64,000 nt of DNA from Amycolatopsis dendrobii (GCF_014145675.1 NZ_JACGZW010000002.1:62001-126000); one strand, 5' to 3'; numbered from the stretch's first letter, positions 47,391-56,086 are shown. Notes: generated from the sequence alone by a model not told the origin. A program made the numbers and translations.

Positions 47391-48248
47391 ATGCCGGTCG
47401 TCGCGATCGTCGGCGCAGGGGTCATCGGAGTGTCGTGGGCTCGGCTGTTCGCCGAGGCCGGCTGGACGGTGCGGGTCACTGATCCACGCCCGGACCTGCG
47501 GGAAATCGTCTCTCGCGACCTCGCCGGGCTGCCCGCTACGGCAGTCGCGGACCTCGCGGAAGCCGCCGAAGGCGCCGACTTCGTCCAGGAGTCGGGCCCG
47601 GAGCGGATCGAGCTGAAGCGGGAAATGTTCGCGACGCTCGCCGCCGCCACGCGTGACGACGTGGTACTGGCGTCCTCCTCGTCGTCGCTGTTGCCCTCGG
47701 TGATCGCCGAGGGCAACGCGGCGGCCTCGCGGATCGTCATCGGGCATCCCTTCAACCCGCCGGAGCTGATGCCGCTGGTCGAGGTGGTGCCCGGGGTCTC
47801 GACCTCTTCGGAGACCGTGGCAAAGGCCGTCGAGGTCTATCGCGGGCTGGGCAAGAAGCCGATCACGCTGAAGAAGGAAGTGCCCGGCTTCGTCGGGAAC
47901 CGGCTGCAGAAGGTCTTCAACGACCAGGCGATGTACCTCGTGCAGCAGGGCGTGATTTCCGCGGGCGACCTGGACGAGCTGGTCAAGGCGTCGCTCGGGC
48001 CGCGGTGGGCGACCATCGGGCCGTTCGAGAGCATGCACCTCGGCGGCGGCCCGGACGGGATCCGGCACCTGGTGACTCACGTCGGCTCGCAGATGAAGTT
48101 CGAGATCGGCCGTCCGGACCGGGAACACCTCGATGCGGTGATCGACGAGGTCGAGCAGACCTACGGGGCCGCGGACACCTACGCCGAGCGGGTCGAAGCG
48201 CGCGACAGCCGGACCCGCGCGCTGCTGGACGCGCTGGAGAAGGAATGA
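47391..48248 (+). CDS. 3-hydroxyacyl-CoA dehydrogenase-family protein
   Basis: 285 residues, NAD-binding domain IVGAGVIGVSWARLFAEAGW then IGHPFNPPELMPLVEVVPG and KKEVPGFVGNRLQKVFNDQAMYLVQQG. The length and HPFNPP motif resemble the lambda-crystallin/L-gulonate/carnitine dehydrogenase branch as much as classical FadB, so it may oxidise a hydroxy acid rather than a CoA ester. AAAGGAG precedes the ATG. Confidence 0.9.
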   Translation: MPVVAIVGAGVIGVSWARLFAEAGWTVRVTDPRPDLREIVSRDLAGLPATAVADLAEAAEGADFVQESGPERIELKREMFATLAAATRDDVVLASSSSSLLPSVIAEGNAAASRIVIGHPFNPPELMPLVEVVPGVSTSSETVAKAVEVYRGLGKKPITLKKEVPGFVGNRLQKVFNDQAMYLVQQGVISAGDLDELVKASLGPRWATIGPFESMHLGGGPDGIRHLVTHVGSQMKFEIGRPDREHLDAVIDEVEQTYGAADTYAERVEARDSRTRALLDALEKE

Positions 48249-49726
48249 GCCTCACCGAGCAACTCGAGGCCTCGCTCGCCAACCCTGCGACCACTGACGA
48301 ATACGATCTGCACCAGCCGCTCGCCGACTTGCTGGGTTCGGTCGGCCTGCAAGAATCCGACGCTGGTGGCCAGATTGAGTTCACCGGGGCTGACCCGGTG
48401 CTGCCGGGCGCGCTGCGGCTGGCCGGGGCGACGTCCATCGCGCTGGCGGCGAAATCCGTTGCGGTGGCTAAAATCTGGCAGCTGCGCGGCGGACGCGGGC
48501 AGGACATTTCGATGGACCTGCGGACCGCGCCGCACCGGCTGTGCCCGTTCTACGACAAGAAATGGGAACTGCTCGACGGCTACCCGCAGGGCGATCCGGC
48601 GCGCGTCGATCCCGCCTTTGGCACTGACCGCTTCTACGCCACCGCGGACGGCCGCTGGGTGCACCCGATCAGCCCGTATCCGAAGCTGCGCAACGACGCC
48701 GCCGCGCTCCTCGGCGTTCCTGAGCGGGATGCCGTGGTGCGGCAAGCGATCGCGCAGTGGAACTCGTTCGAGCTGGAGGACGCCGCGGAGGCCGCCGGTG
48801 TCATCATGCCGGTGGTGCGGACGACCGAAGAGCTGATGGCGACCGAGCAGTACCAATCGGTGCTCTCGACGATGCCGCCGGTGATCGTCGAGCGGATCGG
48901 CGATAGCCCGCCGGAGCCATTGCACCCCAACCCTTCCACGCCGCTCGAAGGAATCCGCGCACTCGGCCGGGCGCACATCATCGCGGGTGCCGGCTGTGGC
49001 CGGGCTTTGGCATTGCACGGCGCGGACGTGCTGAACGTGTGGGACCCGGGCGAATACGAACTGCCGCTGCTGTACGCGACGTCCAATGTGGGCGTTCGCT
49101 CCACCCGGCTCGATTTCCGCCGCCCGGCCGATCAAGAGCGAATGCACTGGCTGCTCGCCGGCGCGGACATCTTCTACGCCAACCGCCGCCCCGGATACCT
49201 TGCGCGGCACGGACTCGACGCGGAAACCGCCGCCGAGATCCGGCCCGGAATCATCCACGCCGAGGTGACGCTCAACGGCGGCACCGGCCCGTGGTCCGGA
49301 CGGGTCGGCTTCGACCAGACGGCCGGCTGCCTGTCCGGAGTCATGCTGCTGGAAGGCGAGGGCGGAGTTCCGTCGCTGCCGGCCGTGCCAGTGGTGAATG
49401 ACTACATCACGTCATGGTTCCTGCAACTGGGAATCCTGCGCGCACTCATGCTTCGCGCCGAGTGGGGCGGTTCTTATCGGGTGCAGGTTTCGCTCACGCG
49501 CGTCGCCTTGTGGTTGCTGAGCCTGGGAATCTTCGACAAGGGCTACGCCGCGGAGGTCGCCGGTGTCGCACCAGGGCACGAATACTTCGATCCCGAGACA
49601 TTCACCGCGGACACCCCGCTCGGTCGCTACCGCGGCGTCACCGAACAAATCCGGATGTCCGAGACTCCGGGCTATTACACGAATCCGTTGATCCCGAGGG
49701 GATCGCACCGTCCAGAGTGGAGGTGA
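48245..49726 (+). CDS. Two-domain CaiB-like CoA-transferase
   Basis: 493 residues, longer than the 380-400 of simple class III CoA-transferases. The N-terminal part (about 1-235) lacks the normal opening and looks like a degenerate domain (AAKSVAVAKIWQLRGGRGQDISMDLRTAPHR landmark region). The C-terminal part (about 236-493) has GAGCGRALALHGADVLNVWDP and GPWSGRVGFDQTAGCLSG with an Asp at the expected catalytic place. ATGA overlap with the upstream gene. The duplicated architecture suggests CoA transfer or racemase-type chemistry on the operon intermediate. Confidence 0.82.
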   Translation: MSLTEQLEASLANPATTDEYDLHQPLADLLGSVGLQESDAGGQIEFTGADPVLPGALRLAGATSIALAAKSVAVAKIWQLRGGRGQDISMDLRTAPHRLCPFYDKKWELLDGYPQGDPARVDPAFGTDRFYATADGRWVHPISPYPKLRNDAAALLGVPERDAVVRQAIAQWNSFELEDAAEAAGVIMPVVRTTEELMATEQYQSVLSTMPPVIVERIGDSPPEPLHPNPSTPLEGIRALGRAHIIAGAGCGRALALHGADVLNVWDPGEYELPLLYATSNVGVRSTRLDFRRPADQERMHWLLAGADIFYANRRPGYLARHGLDAETAAEIRPGIIHAEVTLNGGTGPWSGRVGFDQTAGCLSGVMLLEGEGGVPSLPAVPVVNDYITSWFLQLGILRALMLRAEWGGSYRVQVSLTRVALWLLSLGIFDKGYAAEVAGVAPGHEYFDPETFTADTPLGRYRGVTEQIRMSETPGYYTNPLIPRGSHRPEWR

Positions 49727-49727
49727 C

Positions 49728-50606
49728 ATGTTCAGCGAGCTAGTGGTGCTGGGCATTCGCACCGGGACGATTTACCGCGTCGGACTTCCCGACGGGCAGG
49801 TTACCCCGCTGTACAAAGACGCCGGCGTCTCACCGGATGGCGTTGTCGTCGCCGATGGCACTGTTTACTGGACCACCATGGGCATGCCTTCGCGCGACCC
49901 GTCGGTGCCGGGTGAGGCCGGCCTCGACTACTCGGCGCGAAACGGCGGTCTGCACGCGGTTTCCTTCGACGGCACCGGCGCACGCGATGTCGTCCCGAAT
50001 GGAACTCTGACCACCGGGAAACAATTGGCGTACAACGGTTCTCTGTATTGGGGCGACCGGGAAGGCTATCGGATCACCCGGGTCAATCCGGATGGCACGG
50101 GGCTCACGGACCTGATCGTGAACGAGCCGGACGACAGCGGGATGCAGGAATGTGTCGGCGTCACTGTCGACGCTACGCAGCTCTACTGGACGCAGAAGGG
50201 CCCGGCGAAGGGCGGCGTCGGCCGGATTTTCCGTGCTGGACTGGAGATTCCGTCGGGGGAGACCGCACGCGACCGGTCCGACATCGAGACCCTGTGGGAT
50301 CACCTGCCGGAACCGATCGACCTGGAGATCCACGGCGGATACCTGTACTGGACCGACCGCGGCGCGGCCCCGAAGGGCAACACGCTGAACCGAGCACCGA
50401 TTCCCGCCCCGGGGGAGAAAGGCGCCGAGCCCGAGATCCTGGCGAGCGGCTTCACCGAGGCGATCGGCCTGGCGGTGGACGACGAGGTCGCTTACGTGTC
50501 CGACCTCGGCGGCCGGATCACCGCGGTGCCACTGGACGGCGGCGCATCGCGGGTGGTGATCGATATGGGCGAGTTGTTGTCCGGGATCGCCGGGATTCGG
50601 CGTTAA
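49728..50606 (+). CDS. YWTD-type beta-propeller protein (SMP-30/lactonase-like)
   Basis: 292 residues built from repeated blades: VYWTTMG, LYWGDREG, LYWTQKG and LYWTDRG each end a blade, as in LDL-receptor YWTD or SMP-30-like propellers. No signal peptide is visible, so it is cytoplasmic. Lactonase or hydrolase activity is a reasonable guess given the catabolic operon, but no catalytic site can be named. It starts 2 bp after the CoA-transferase stop and overlaps the convergent TetR gene by 4 bp. Confidence 0.8.
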   Translation: MFSELVVLGIRTGTIYRVGLPDGQVTPLYKDAGVSPDGVVVADGTVYWTTMGMPSRDPSVPGEAGLDYSARNGGLHAVSFDGTGARDVVPNGTLTTGKQLAYNGSLYWGDREGYRITRVNPDGTGLTDLIVNEPDDSGMQECVGVTVDATQLYWTQKGPAKGGVGRIFRAGLEIPSGETARDRSDIETLWDHLPEPIDLEIHGGYLYWTDRGAAPKGNTLNRAPIPAPGEKGAEPEILASGFTEAIGLAVDDEVAYVSDLGGRITAVPLDGGASRVVIDMGELLSGIAGIRR

Positions 50607-51202
50607 CGCACCGCGATACCGCGCAAAATCATCTCCAGCATGTGCAGCAAGTGCTCCTGGAGATCAAACGGCGCCGCCTCGCTCTCGATCCATGAGCTGA
50701 GCGTTCCGAAATATGCCGTCGCCAGCAGCAGTCCCGCTTGTGCCGGATCGATATCCGGCCGGATTTCCCCCGTCTCCTGCGCCCGCGCGACGAACGCGCC
50801 GAATTGACGTGCCAGTTCCGGATTGCCGAACACGTTGGTGGAGTGGATCGCCGCGCCCATGCAGGCGACGGTTTCCGCTCGGGAGTCGAGGCTGTTGCGC
50901 GCCAGTTCGATCAGATACCGGCTGAGCACCTCGCGCAGCGGCCGGTCTTCCAGGTTCTCGGCGCGCACCGCGGTCATCGCGCGTTCGCGGCGGCGCAGGC
51001 TCCACTCGTCGAGGAACGCCGTCTTGCGCTGGAAGTGGTTGAACACGGTGGCGCGCGCGGTGTCGGCGCGCTCGGCGATGTCCTCCATCGTCGTGTTCTC
51101 GTAGCCGCGTTCCACGAACAGCTCCACGGCCGCCTGGAACAGCCGGTCGCGGCGTTCGTGTCGCTGCCTGGTCCGCCGATCGCTCGTCGCTTCTGCCGTC
51201 AT
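50603..51202 (-). CDS. TetR-family transcriptional regulator
   Basis: 199 residues; the helix-turn-helix spans about 17-62 (LFQAAVELFVERGYENTTMEDIAERADTARATVFNHFQRK landmark region). Divergent from the FAH-family gene, with a clear operator between (51279-51294). It probably represses that gene pair and itself. Confidence 0.92.
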   Translation of the reverse strand: MTAEATSDRRTRQRHERRDRLFQAAVELFVERGYENTTMEDIAERADTARATVFNHFQRKTAFLDEWSLRRRERAMTAVRAENLEDRPLREVLSRYLIELARNSLDSRAETVACMGAAIHSTNVFGNPELARQFGAFVARAQETGEIRPDIDPAQAGLLLATAYFGTLSSWIESEAAPFDLQEHLLHMLEMILRGIAVR

Positions 51203-51251
51203 GCCTCGCAGTCAACCATCATTTCCGCGCGGCGCCTGCTGAATGGCGCCC

Positions 51252-51294
51252 TTGACGCTACTTACGTCGCGGCATAAATTGGACGCAGGTCCAA
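51252..51294 (+). promoter_or_regulatory. Promoter TTGACG-N17-TAAATT with overlapping TetR operator
   Basis: -35 TTGACG (51252-51257), 17-bp spacer, -10 TAAATT (51275-51280). Perfect 6-bp arms TTGGAC/GTCCAA (51279-51294, 4-bp spacer) begin inside the -10 and cover the start of transcription. Repression by the adjacent TetR is the obvious reading. Confidence 0.75.
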
Positions 51295-51322
51295 ACTTAT
51301 ACTCCAGTTCAAGGAGGCGGCG

Positions 51323-52312
51323 ATGCGGCTGGTCACCTACGAATCCGCGGGCGCGGCCAGGCTCGGTGTGCTGCATGGCGACGTCGTGGTGGATCCGGCG
51401 CGGGTCTTGCGGGCGGCGAAGGCCGGAGCCGAAGCCGCGACCGAGATGGTCGCCTTCTTCGAGGGCGGGGCGGAGGCGCGCGGAAGGGCTGAGCAGGCGC
51501 TTCAGCTCGCCGGCGCAGCGACCGAAAAGGGCGAGGTCTTGGTCGACGAAGGTCGTCCAGCAGTCCTTCCGCGAGAGGAAGTCCGCCTGCTCGCGCCGGT
51601 GCCGAGGCCACGCCGGATCCGCGACTATCTGACCTATACGCAGCACGCCCAGGGCTCTGGCCTCGACGTTCCGCCTGCCTTCGCGGCGATGCCGATCTGC
51701 TACCAGGGCAACGTCGAGACGGTGATCGGGCCCGACGAGCCGTTGCTGTGGCCGTCCTACACCGCGCAGCTCGACTTCGAACTCGAACTGGGGTTCTTCA
51801 CCTCCGGCGGCGGCCGGAACCTCACGCCAGCCGAGGCGGCCGGACGCATTGCCGGGGTCACGATCTTCAACGACGTCAGCGCCCGCGACATCCAGATGTT
51901 CGAGATGAGCATGACCATCGGTCCGTCCAAAGGAAAACACTTCTGCACCGCGATGGGGCCGTGCGTGCTCACGATGGACGAGGTCGACGAATGGGCGGTG
52001 CGGATGACGGCCGCGGTCAACGGTGAGGTCTGGGCATCGGGGTCCACAAAGGACCGCCAGTTCTCGTTCGCGGAAGTGCTCGCATGGGCGTCGCTGGACG
52101 AAGACGTTTATCCCGGCGAATTTTTCGGGCTCGGCACCGTCGGCGGCGGATGCGGGCTGGAACTGGACCGCTGGATCCAGCCGGGCGATGTGGTGGAACT
52201 CGCCGCATCTGGCATCGGTGCGCTGCGGAACCCGGTGGGACCACGGCAGATCGCGCCGGACGGTGCGGGATTGGCTTCGTATCAGGGTGCACCTGAAGTG
52301 CACGTCCGCTAG
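51323..52312 (+). CDS. Fumarylacetoacetate hydrolase-family protein
   Basis: 329 residues. The metal-binding acids are in QLDFELELGFF (about 151-161) and the NDVSARDIQ signature is at about 190. An N-terminal accessory domain (1-75) precedes. FAH-family enzymes cleave C-C bonds of acylpyruvates or decarboxylate/hydrolyse keto-diacids at the end of ring-degradation routes. Followed 9 bp later by the MBL-fold gene in the same operon. Confidence 0.92.
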   Translation: MRLVTYESAGAARLGVLHGDVVVDPARVLRAAKAGAEAATEMVAFFEGGAEARGRAEQALQLAGAATEKGEVLVDEGRPAVLPREEVRLLAPVPRPRRIRDYLTYTQHAQGSGLDVPPAFAAMPICYQGNVETVIGPDEPLLWPSYTAQLDFELELGFFTSGGGRNLTPAEAAGRIAGVTIFNDVSARDIQMFEMSMTIGPSKGKHFCTAMGPCVLTMDEVDEWAVRMTAAVNGEVWASGSTKDRQFSFAEVLAWASLDEDVYPGEFFGLGTVGGGCGLELDRWIQPGDVVELAASGIGALRNPVGPRQIAPDGAGLASYQGAPEVHVR

Positions 52313-52321
52313 GAGGCAGGC

Positions 52322-53263
52322 ATGCCCAACGAAATTCCCTACACCAAAGGACATCACCGGCTCACCGAACACTGTTCGGCCTGGCTGGTCCCGGACGGAA
52401 CCTGGGGCTGGAGCAACGCCGGACTGATCGCTGGCACCGGAGAATCCCTCCTGGTCGACACGCTCTTCGACGTGCCGATGACCCGCGAGCTGCTCGACGG
52501 GCTTCGCGAAACCACAGTGGACAGTCCTATCAAGACAGTCGTGAACACGCACGCGAACGGAGACCACTGGTTCGGCAACGAACTGGTCGCCGACGCCTCC
52601 ATCATCGCGTCCGAAGCCACGGCGGAAGAGATGCGCACCAACGGCCCCGACCTCATGCGCGGCCTGGTGGGTCAGGAAGGCCCGCTGGGCCGCTTCGCCC
52701 AGCACATCCTCCATCCGTTCGACTTCGACTCCATCACCGCGACCCCGGCGACCCGGACGTTCGCCGAGCAGCTGAAGCTCGACATCGGCGGCGTCGCGGT
52801 GGAAATCCGCTGCCTCGGCCCCGCGCACACCGAGGGCGACAGCGTTGTGCTGGTCCCCGACGAGGGCGTGCTCTACGCGGGAGACCTGCTGTTCATCGGC
52901 GGCACCCCGATCACCTGGGCGGGACCGGTGACGAACTGGATCGCCGCCTGCGACGCGATGCTCAAGATGGACGCCGAGTTCGTCGTCCCCGGCCACGGCC
53001 CGGTCACCGACGCCGACGGCATCCGTTCGGTCCGCGATTACCTGCAGTGGGTGCGGGCCGAGGCCGCCGACCGGCACCGCCGGGGGATGACCTCGGAGGA
53101 GGCGATGCGGGACATCTCGCTGGGCCGGTTCGCGGACCTCGACGAACGGGGCCGCCTCGCGCAGAACGTGCTCGCGGTGTACTACGAACTCGACCCGGAG
53201 ATGGAGCGCGTGGACACCCGCGAGGTGTTCCGCCGCATCGCGGAACTGGAAGGGTTCGCGTGA
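52322..53263 (+). CDS. Metallo-beta-lactamase-fold hydrolase
   Basis: 313 residues. The metal motif is HANGDH (in VNTHANGDHWFGNEL, about residue 78-83), a variant of HxHxDH with Asn as the second ligand. Further ligands are in GPAHTEGDSVV and VVPGHGPVTD, plus the Asp of YAGDLLF. It would hydrolyse a thioester, lactone or ester. Same operon as the FAH-family gene. A TCCACTGTGG word lies at 52512-52521 (reverse orientation). Confidence 0.9.
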   Translation: MPNEIPYTKGHHRLTEHCSAWLVPDGTWGWSNAGLIAGTGESLLVDTLFDVPMTRELLDGLRETTVDSPIKTVVNTHANGDHWFGNELVADASIIASEATAEEMRTNGPDLMRGLVGQEGPLGRFAQHILHPFDFDSITATPATRTFAEQLKLDIGGVAVEIRCLGPAHTEGDSVVLVPDEGVLYAGDLLFIGGTPITWAGPVTNWIAACDAMLKMDAEFVVPGHGPVTDADGIRSVRDYLQWVRAEAADRHRRGMTSEEAMRDISLGRFADLDERGRLAQNVLAVYYELDPEMERVDTREVFRRIAELEGFA

Positions 53264-53267
53264 GCCG

Positions 53268-53699
53268 CTAACCCGCCACGGTCAGGATCCCGAGCGCCAG
53301 CAGCACGAGCACTTTCACGGTTTCCGCGGCGAGGTAAACGAAATGCGCGCGGGAGCGCGGCAGCTCCACGCCTTCCGGGGCGGCGAGGACGCGGTCCGTC
53401 CGCCGGTTCAACGCCGGACGGACCGCCCCCAGTTGCCCGATCAGCACCACTGCCGCCACCGCCGCCAGCACCGTCACGGCGGTACCCGGCTGCCCGGCCA
53501 CCACCGTGACCACGACCGCCGCCGCGAGCAGCACCTCGGCGATGTTCAAGGCGCGGAACACGATCCGGCCGATGCCGAGGCCGATCGGGATGGTGACCCC
53601 CGGCGCGCGGAACTTCAGCGGGGCTTCCAGGAACGAGATGGCGAGCACCATCCCGAACCAGACGAACGTGAAGGCGCCAATCAGAGCAATCGCATGCAC
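53268..53699 (-). CDS. Hypothetical four-helix membrane protein
   Basis: 143 residues with about four hydrophobic segments: IALIGAFTFVWFGMVLAISF, ALNIAEVLLAAAVVVTVVAG, TVLAAVAAVVLIGQLGAV and YLAAETVKVLVLLALGILTV. The loop EAPLKFRAPGVTIPIGLGIGRIVFRALN looks conserved. No function recognised. It lies 45 bp downstream of the P450 gene in the same direction and may be co-transcribed. Confidence 0.75.
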   Translation of the reverse strand: MHAIALIGAFTFVWFGMVLAISFLEAPLKFRAPGVTIPIGLGIGRIVFRALNIAEVLLAAAVVVTVVAGQPGTAVTVLAAVAAVVLIGQLGAVRPALNRRTDRVLAAPEGVELPRSRAHFVYLAAETVKVLVLLALGILTVAG

Positions 53700-53744
53700 A
53701 GCTTGGAAAACCTCGATCCCGGTGTTCGGCCCGCCGCTGCCAGG

Positions 53745-54932
53745 CTACTCCCGCCGCCAGGTCACCGGCAGCCGCACCGGACCGTAGATCGACGCGTCGT
53801 GCGGCAGGTCCACCTCGGCGAACGGCACCGCGAGCCGTAGGTCCGGAAACCGCGCGAACAGCCGGAACAACGCGATCCGCATCTCGACCCGCGCCAGCTG
53901 CTGCCCGAGACATTGGTGCACACCGTGGCCGAAGCCGAGCTGCCCGGTCGCCTTGCGCGTGACGTCAAGGCGGTCCGGGTCCGGGAACTTCTCCGGATCC
54001 CGGTTGGCGACCGGAAGCGACATGACGATCGGATCGCCCGCCTTGATCGTCATACCGCCGAGTTCGACGTCTTCGAGCGCGGTGCGGATCGGCCCGATGT
54101 GGATCACGCTGAGGTAGCGCATCAGTTCCTCGACCGTGCCCGCGGTGAGCTCCGGATCGGCCTTGAACTTCGCCAGCTGCTCCGGGTTCTCCAGCAGCGC
54201 CAGCGTGCCGAGCGCGATCATGTTGCGGGTCGTCTCGAATCCGGCGACCAGCAGCATCATGCCGATGTTGGCGAGTTCCTCGTCGGTCAGCTCCCCGCCG
54301 CGGACCAGGTCGGACAGCAGGTCGTCGCCCGGGTTCGCGCGCTTCTCCTCGATCTGCTCGGCGATGAACGCGACGACGCCCTGGGTCGCGTCGATCCGCT
54401 CGGCGATCGGCACGTCCTTCGAGAACATCGTGGTGGTGTAGCCGTCGAACTCGGCACGGCGTTCGTACGGCGCGCCGAGCAACTCGCAGATCACCAGCGA
54501 CGGCACCGGCCGCGCAAACGCTTCCACCAGGTCGACCGGACCGTCCGCGGCGGCCATCGCGTCGAGGTGGGCATCGACGATCTCGGCGACGCGGTCCTCC
54601 AGTGTGCGCATCCGGTGCACGGTGAACGCCCCGGTCAGCAGCTTGCGGTAGCGGTGGTGGTCCGGGTCGTCCATTCCGGTGAACACCCCCGGGTCGGCGG
54701 GCTTCGGCGGCGGCAGCGGGCCGAAATCGAACGGAATCTTCGCCAGTTCCGCGCGTGCGGACATCCGTTTGTCCGCGAGCACCGCCCGTACTTCGTGGTA
54801 CCCGGTGACGAACCAGCCTTGGGTGCCGTCCGGATACGTCAGCGGCTCGACCGGAGCCTGCGTGCGCTGGGCCGGCACCGGATCGAACGGACACGCGCCC
54901 CTTGCGAGCGGGAGTCCTGCCTGACGGGTCAT
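53745..54932 (-). CDS. Cytochrome P450 (CYP105-like)
   Basis: 395 residues. I-helix LLVAGFETTRNMIAL (with the acid-Thr pair), K-helix EELMRYL (ExxR), haem loop FGHGVHQCLGQQLAR. All class I bacterial P450 features are present, in contrast to the short P450 at 31163. ATG 54932 has GGAG 5 nt upstream. It likely hydroxylates a small molecule or xenobiotic; CYP105 resemblance is a judgement by eye. It is divergent from the small monooxygenase gene across a region full of CTAG palindromes. Confidence 0.93.
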   Translation of the reverse strand: MTRQAGLPLARGACPFDPVPAQRTQAPVEPLTYPDGTQGWFVTGYHEVRAVLADKRMSARAELAKIPFDFGPLPPPKPADPGVFTGMDDPDHHRYRKLLTGAFTVHRMRTLEDRVAEIVDAHLDAMAAADGPVDLVEAFARPVPSLVICELLGAPYERRAEFDGYTTTMFSKDVPIAERIDATQGVVAFIAEQIEEKRANPGDDLLSDLVRGGELTDEELANIGMMLLVAGFETTRNMIALGTLALLENPEQLAKFKADPELTAGTVEELMRYLSVIHIGPIRTALEDVELGGMTIKAGDPIVMSLPVANRDPEKFPDPDRLDVTRKATGQLGFGHGVHQCLGQQLARVEMRIALFRLFARFPDLRLAVPFAEVDLPHDASIYGPVRLPVTWRRE

Positions 54933-55039
54933 CGTCGCTCCTTCCCCTCTGAATAGTTCAGAAGGTACACAGCGTTCATAAAGTTGTGAAGACAATGTTG
55001 GAGCTGAACGGCGAGTGGATGGGGAATCACCGGCCTGGC

Positions 55040-55110
55040 CTAGTGCTAGCACTGCTAGACAATCGAGCGGCAGCAGTGCTAGCGTCGAACCAGTATCTAG
55101 CAGCGCTAGA
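55040..55110. promoter_or_regulatory. Cluster of CTAG-centred palindromes
   Basis: AGTGCTAGCACT (55042-55053) is a perfect 12-bp palindrome within CTAGTGCTAGCACTGCTAG; AGTGCTAGC recurs at 55075-55083; TCTAGC-AGC-GCTAGA (55096-55110) is a third inverted repeat. They lie in the 207-bp gap between the divergent P450 and monooxygenase genes and look like multiple binding sites of one regulator. Confidence 0.75.
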
Positions 55111-55139
55111 TTCAGTCGACAGCAAGGAGAAGTGCCGGA

Positions 55140-55490
55140 ATGGCCAAGTTGCAGAGCCTCGACCCGCATACGCCGATGTTCGCTCAGTTCAAGGAGAAGA
55201 CCGGGCAGATCGTCCTCGCCAACACCTTCGTCGTCCCGAAGGAGCGGACTGCCGAGTTCCTGGCGCTATTCCGGAAGCAGGCCGAGTTCATGAGGGCTCA
55301 GCCCGGATTCGTCTCGCTGCGGATGCACCAGGGAACGGCGGGGAGTCAACTGCTGCTGAACGTCGCGGTCTGGGAATCGACCGAGGCGCTCGCCGCGGCG
55401 TTGAGCAACCCCGAATTCCAGCGGGTGGCGGCCGAGTTTCCCGACGACATCGTGTCGTACTCGCACATCTTCGAGGAGATCGCGGTCTAG
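55140..55490 (+). CDS. Antibiotic biosynthesis monooxygenase (ABM)-domain protein
   Basis: 116 residues, one ferredoxin-like ABM domain: IVLANTFVVPKERTAEFLALFRKQAEFMRAQPGFVSLRMHQG and LLLNVAVWESTEALAAALSNPEFQRV. Cofactor-free quinone-forming monooxygenases and haem-degrading enzymes share this fold. AAGGAG lies upstream of ATG 55140. Divergent from the P450, convergent (4-bp overlap) with the TetR gene. Confidence 0.88.
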   Translation: MAKLQSLDPHTPMFAQFKEKTGQIVLANTFVVPKERTAEFLALFRKQAEFMRAQPGFVSLRMHQGTAGSQLLLNVAVWESTEALAAALSNPEFQRVAAEFPDDIVSYSHIFEEIAV

Positions 55491-56086
55491 CTCGCTTCCG
55501 CGGCGTCGAGCGCCGGAACGAGCGGTTCGAGCGTTCGCCGCAGCAGATCCGGCAGCGAGCCGGACACGACCACCAGGCCGTTGCCTGCCGGTTGCGTCCA
55601 CTGCTCCAGTGCGACCCGGACTGCCGCGGCGACGGACGCGGCCAGCACGCGCGCGGTCCGCGGGTCGCCGACCCGGGCCGCGATCACCTCCTGCAGCGGG
55701 TCTTCGAGAGCGGCCGGAGCGTCGAGAAATGCCGTGCGCAGCCCGGGATCCGTGGTGATCAGCAAGAGGGCGTCGCGGCTCTGCCCGCCGGGATCCGTGT
55801 ACTGCTCCGCGATCGCGTCGGGGATCGCCTCGGCCAGCCGGGTGTCCGGCGAGCGCTCGGCGACAGCGGCGGCGATCCGGTTCTCGCGGTCCGCGGTGAC
55901 CGCCGCGACGATCGCTTCCTCGCGGCTGGAGAAGTAGTTGTTGTAAGTCCGCGGCGACACTCCGGCCGCTTCGGCGATGTCGTCGACGCGCACGTTCGCC
56001 GGCCCGTGTTCGATCGCCAGCCGCAGGGCTGCTTCGCGCAAGGCGACCCGAGTGGCCTGCTTCTTCCGTTCGCGCAATCCGGTCAC
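55487..56086 (-). CDS. TetR-family transcriptional regulator
   Basis: 199 residues; helix-turn-helix at about 12-56 (TRVALREAALRLAIEHGPANVRVDDIAEAAGVSPRTYNNYFSSREE landmark region). GTG start at 56086. The perfect 22-bp palindrome at 56120-56141, 34 bp upstream, is its most likely operator and also faces the gene at 56185. Confidence 0.92.
   Translation of the reverse strand: MTGLRERKKQATRVALREAALRLAIEHGPANVRVDDIAEAAGVSPRTYNNYFSSREEAIVAAVTADRENRIAAAVAERSPDTRLAEAIPDAIAEQYTDPGGQSRDALLLITTDPGLRTAFLDAPAALEDPLQEVIAARVGDPRTARVLAASVAAAVRVALEQWTQPAGNGLVVVSGSLPDLLRRTLEPLVPALDAAEAS

Noticed and set aside
51212..53077. 621-codon minus-strand frame opposite the FAH and MBL genes
   Set aside because: Same shadow pattern; the promoter and operator evidence support the plus-strand genes.
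55487..56086. CTAG boxes as the operator of this TetR
   Set aside because: Not excluded, but the perfect 22-bp palindrome next to its own start codon is a much better match, so I did not assign the CTAG boxes to it.
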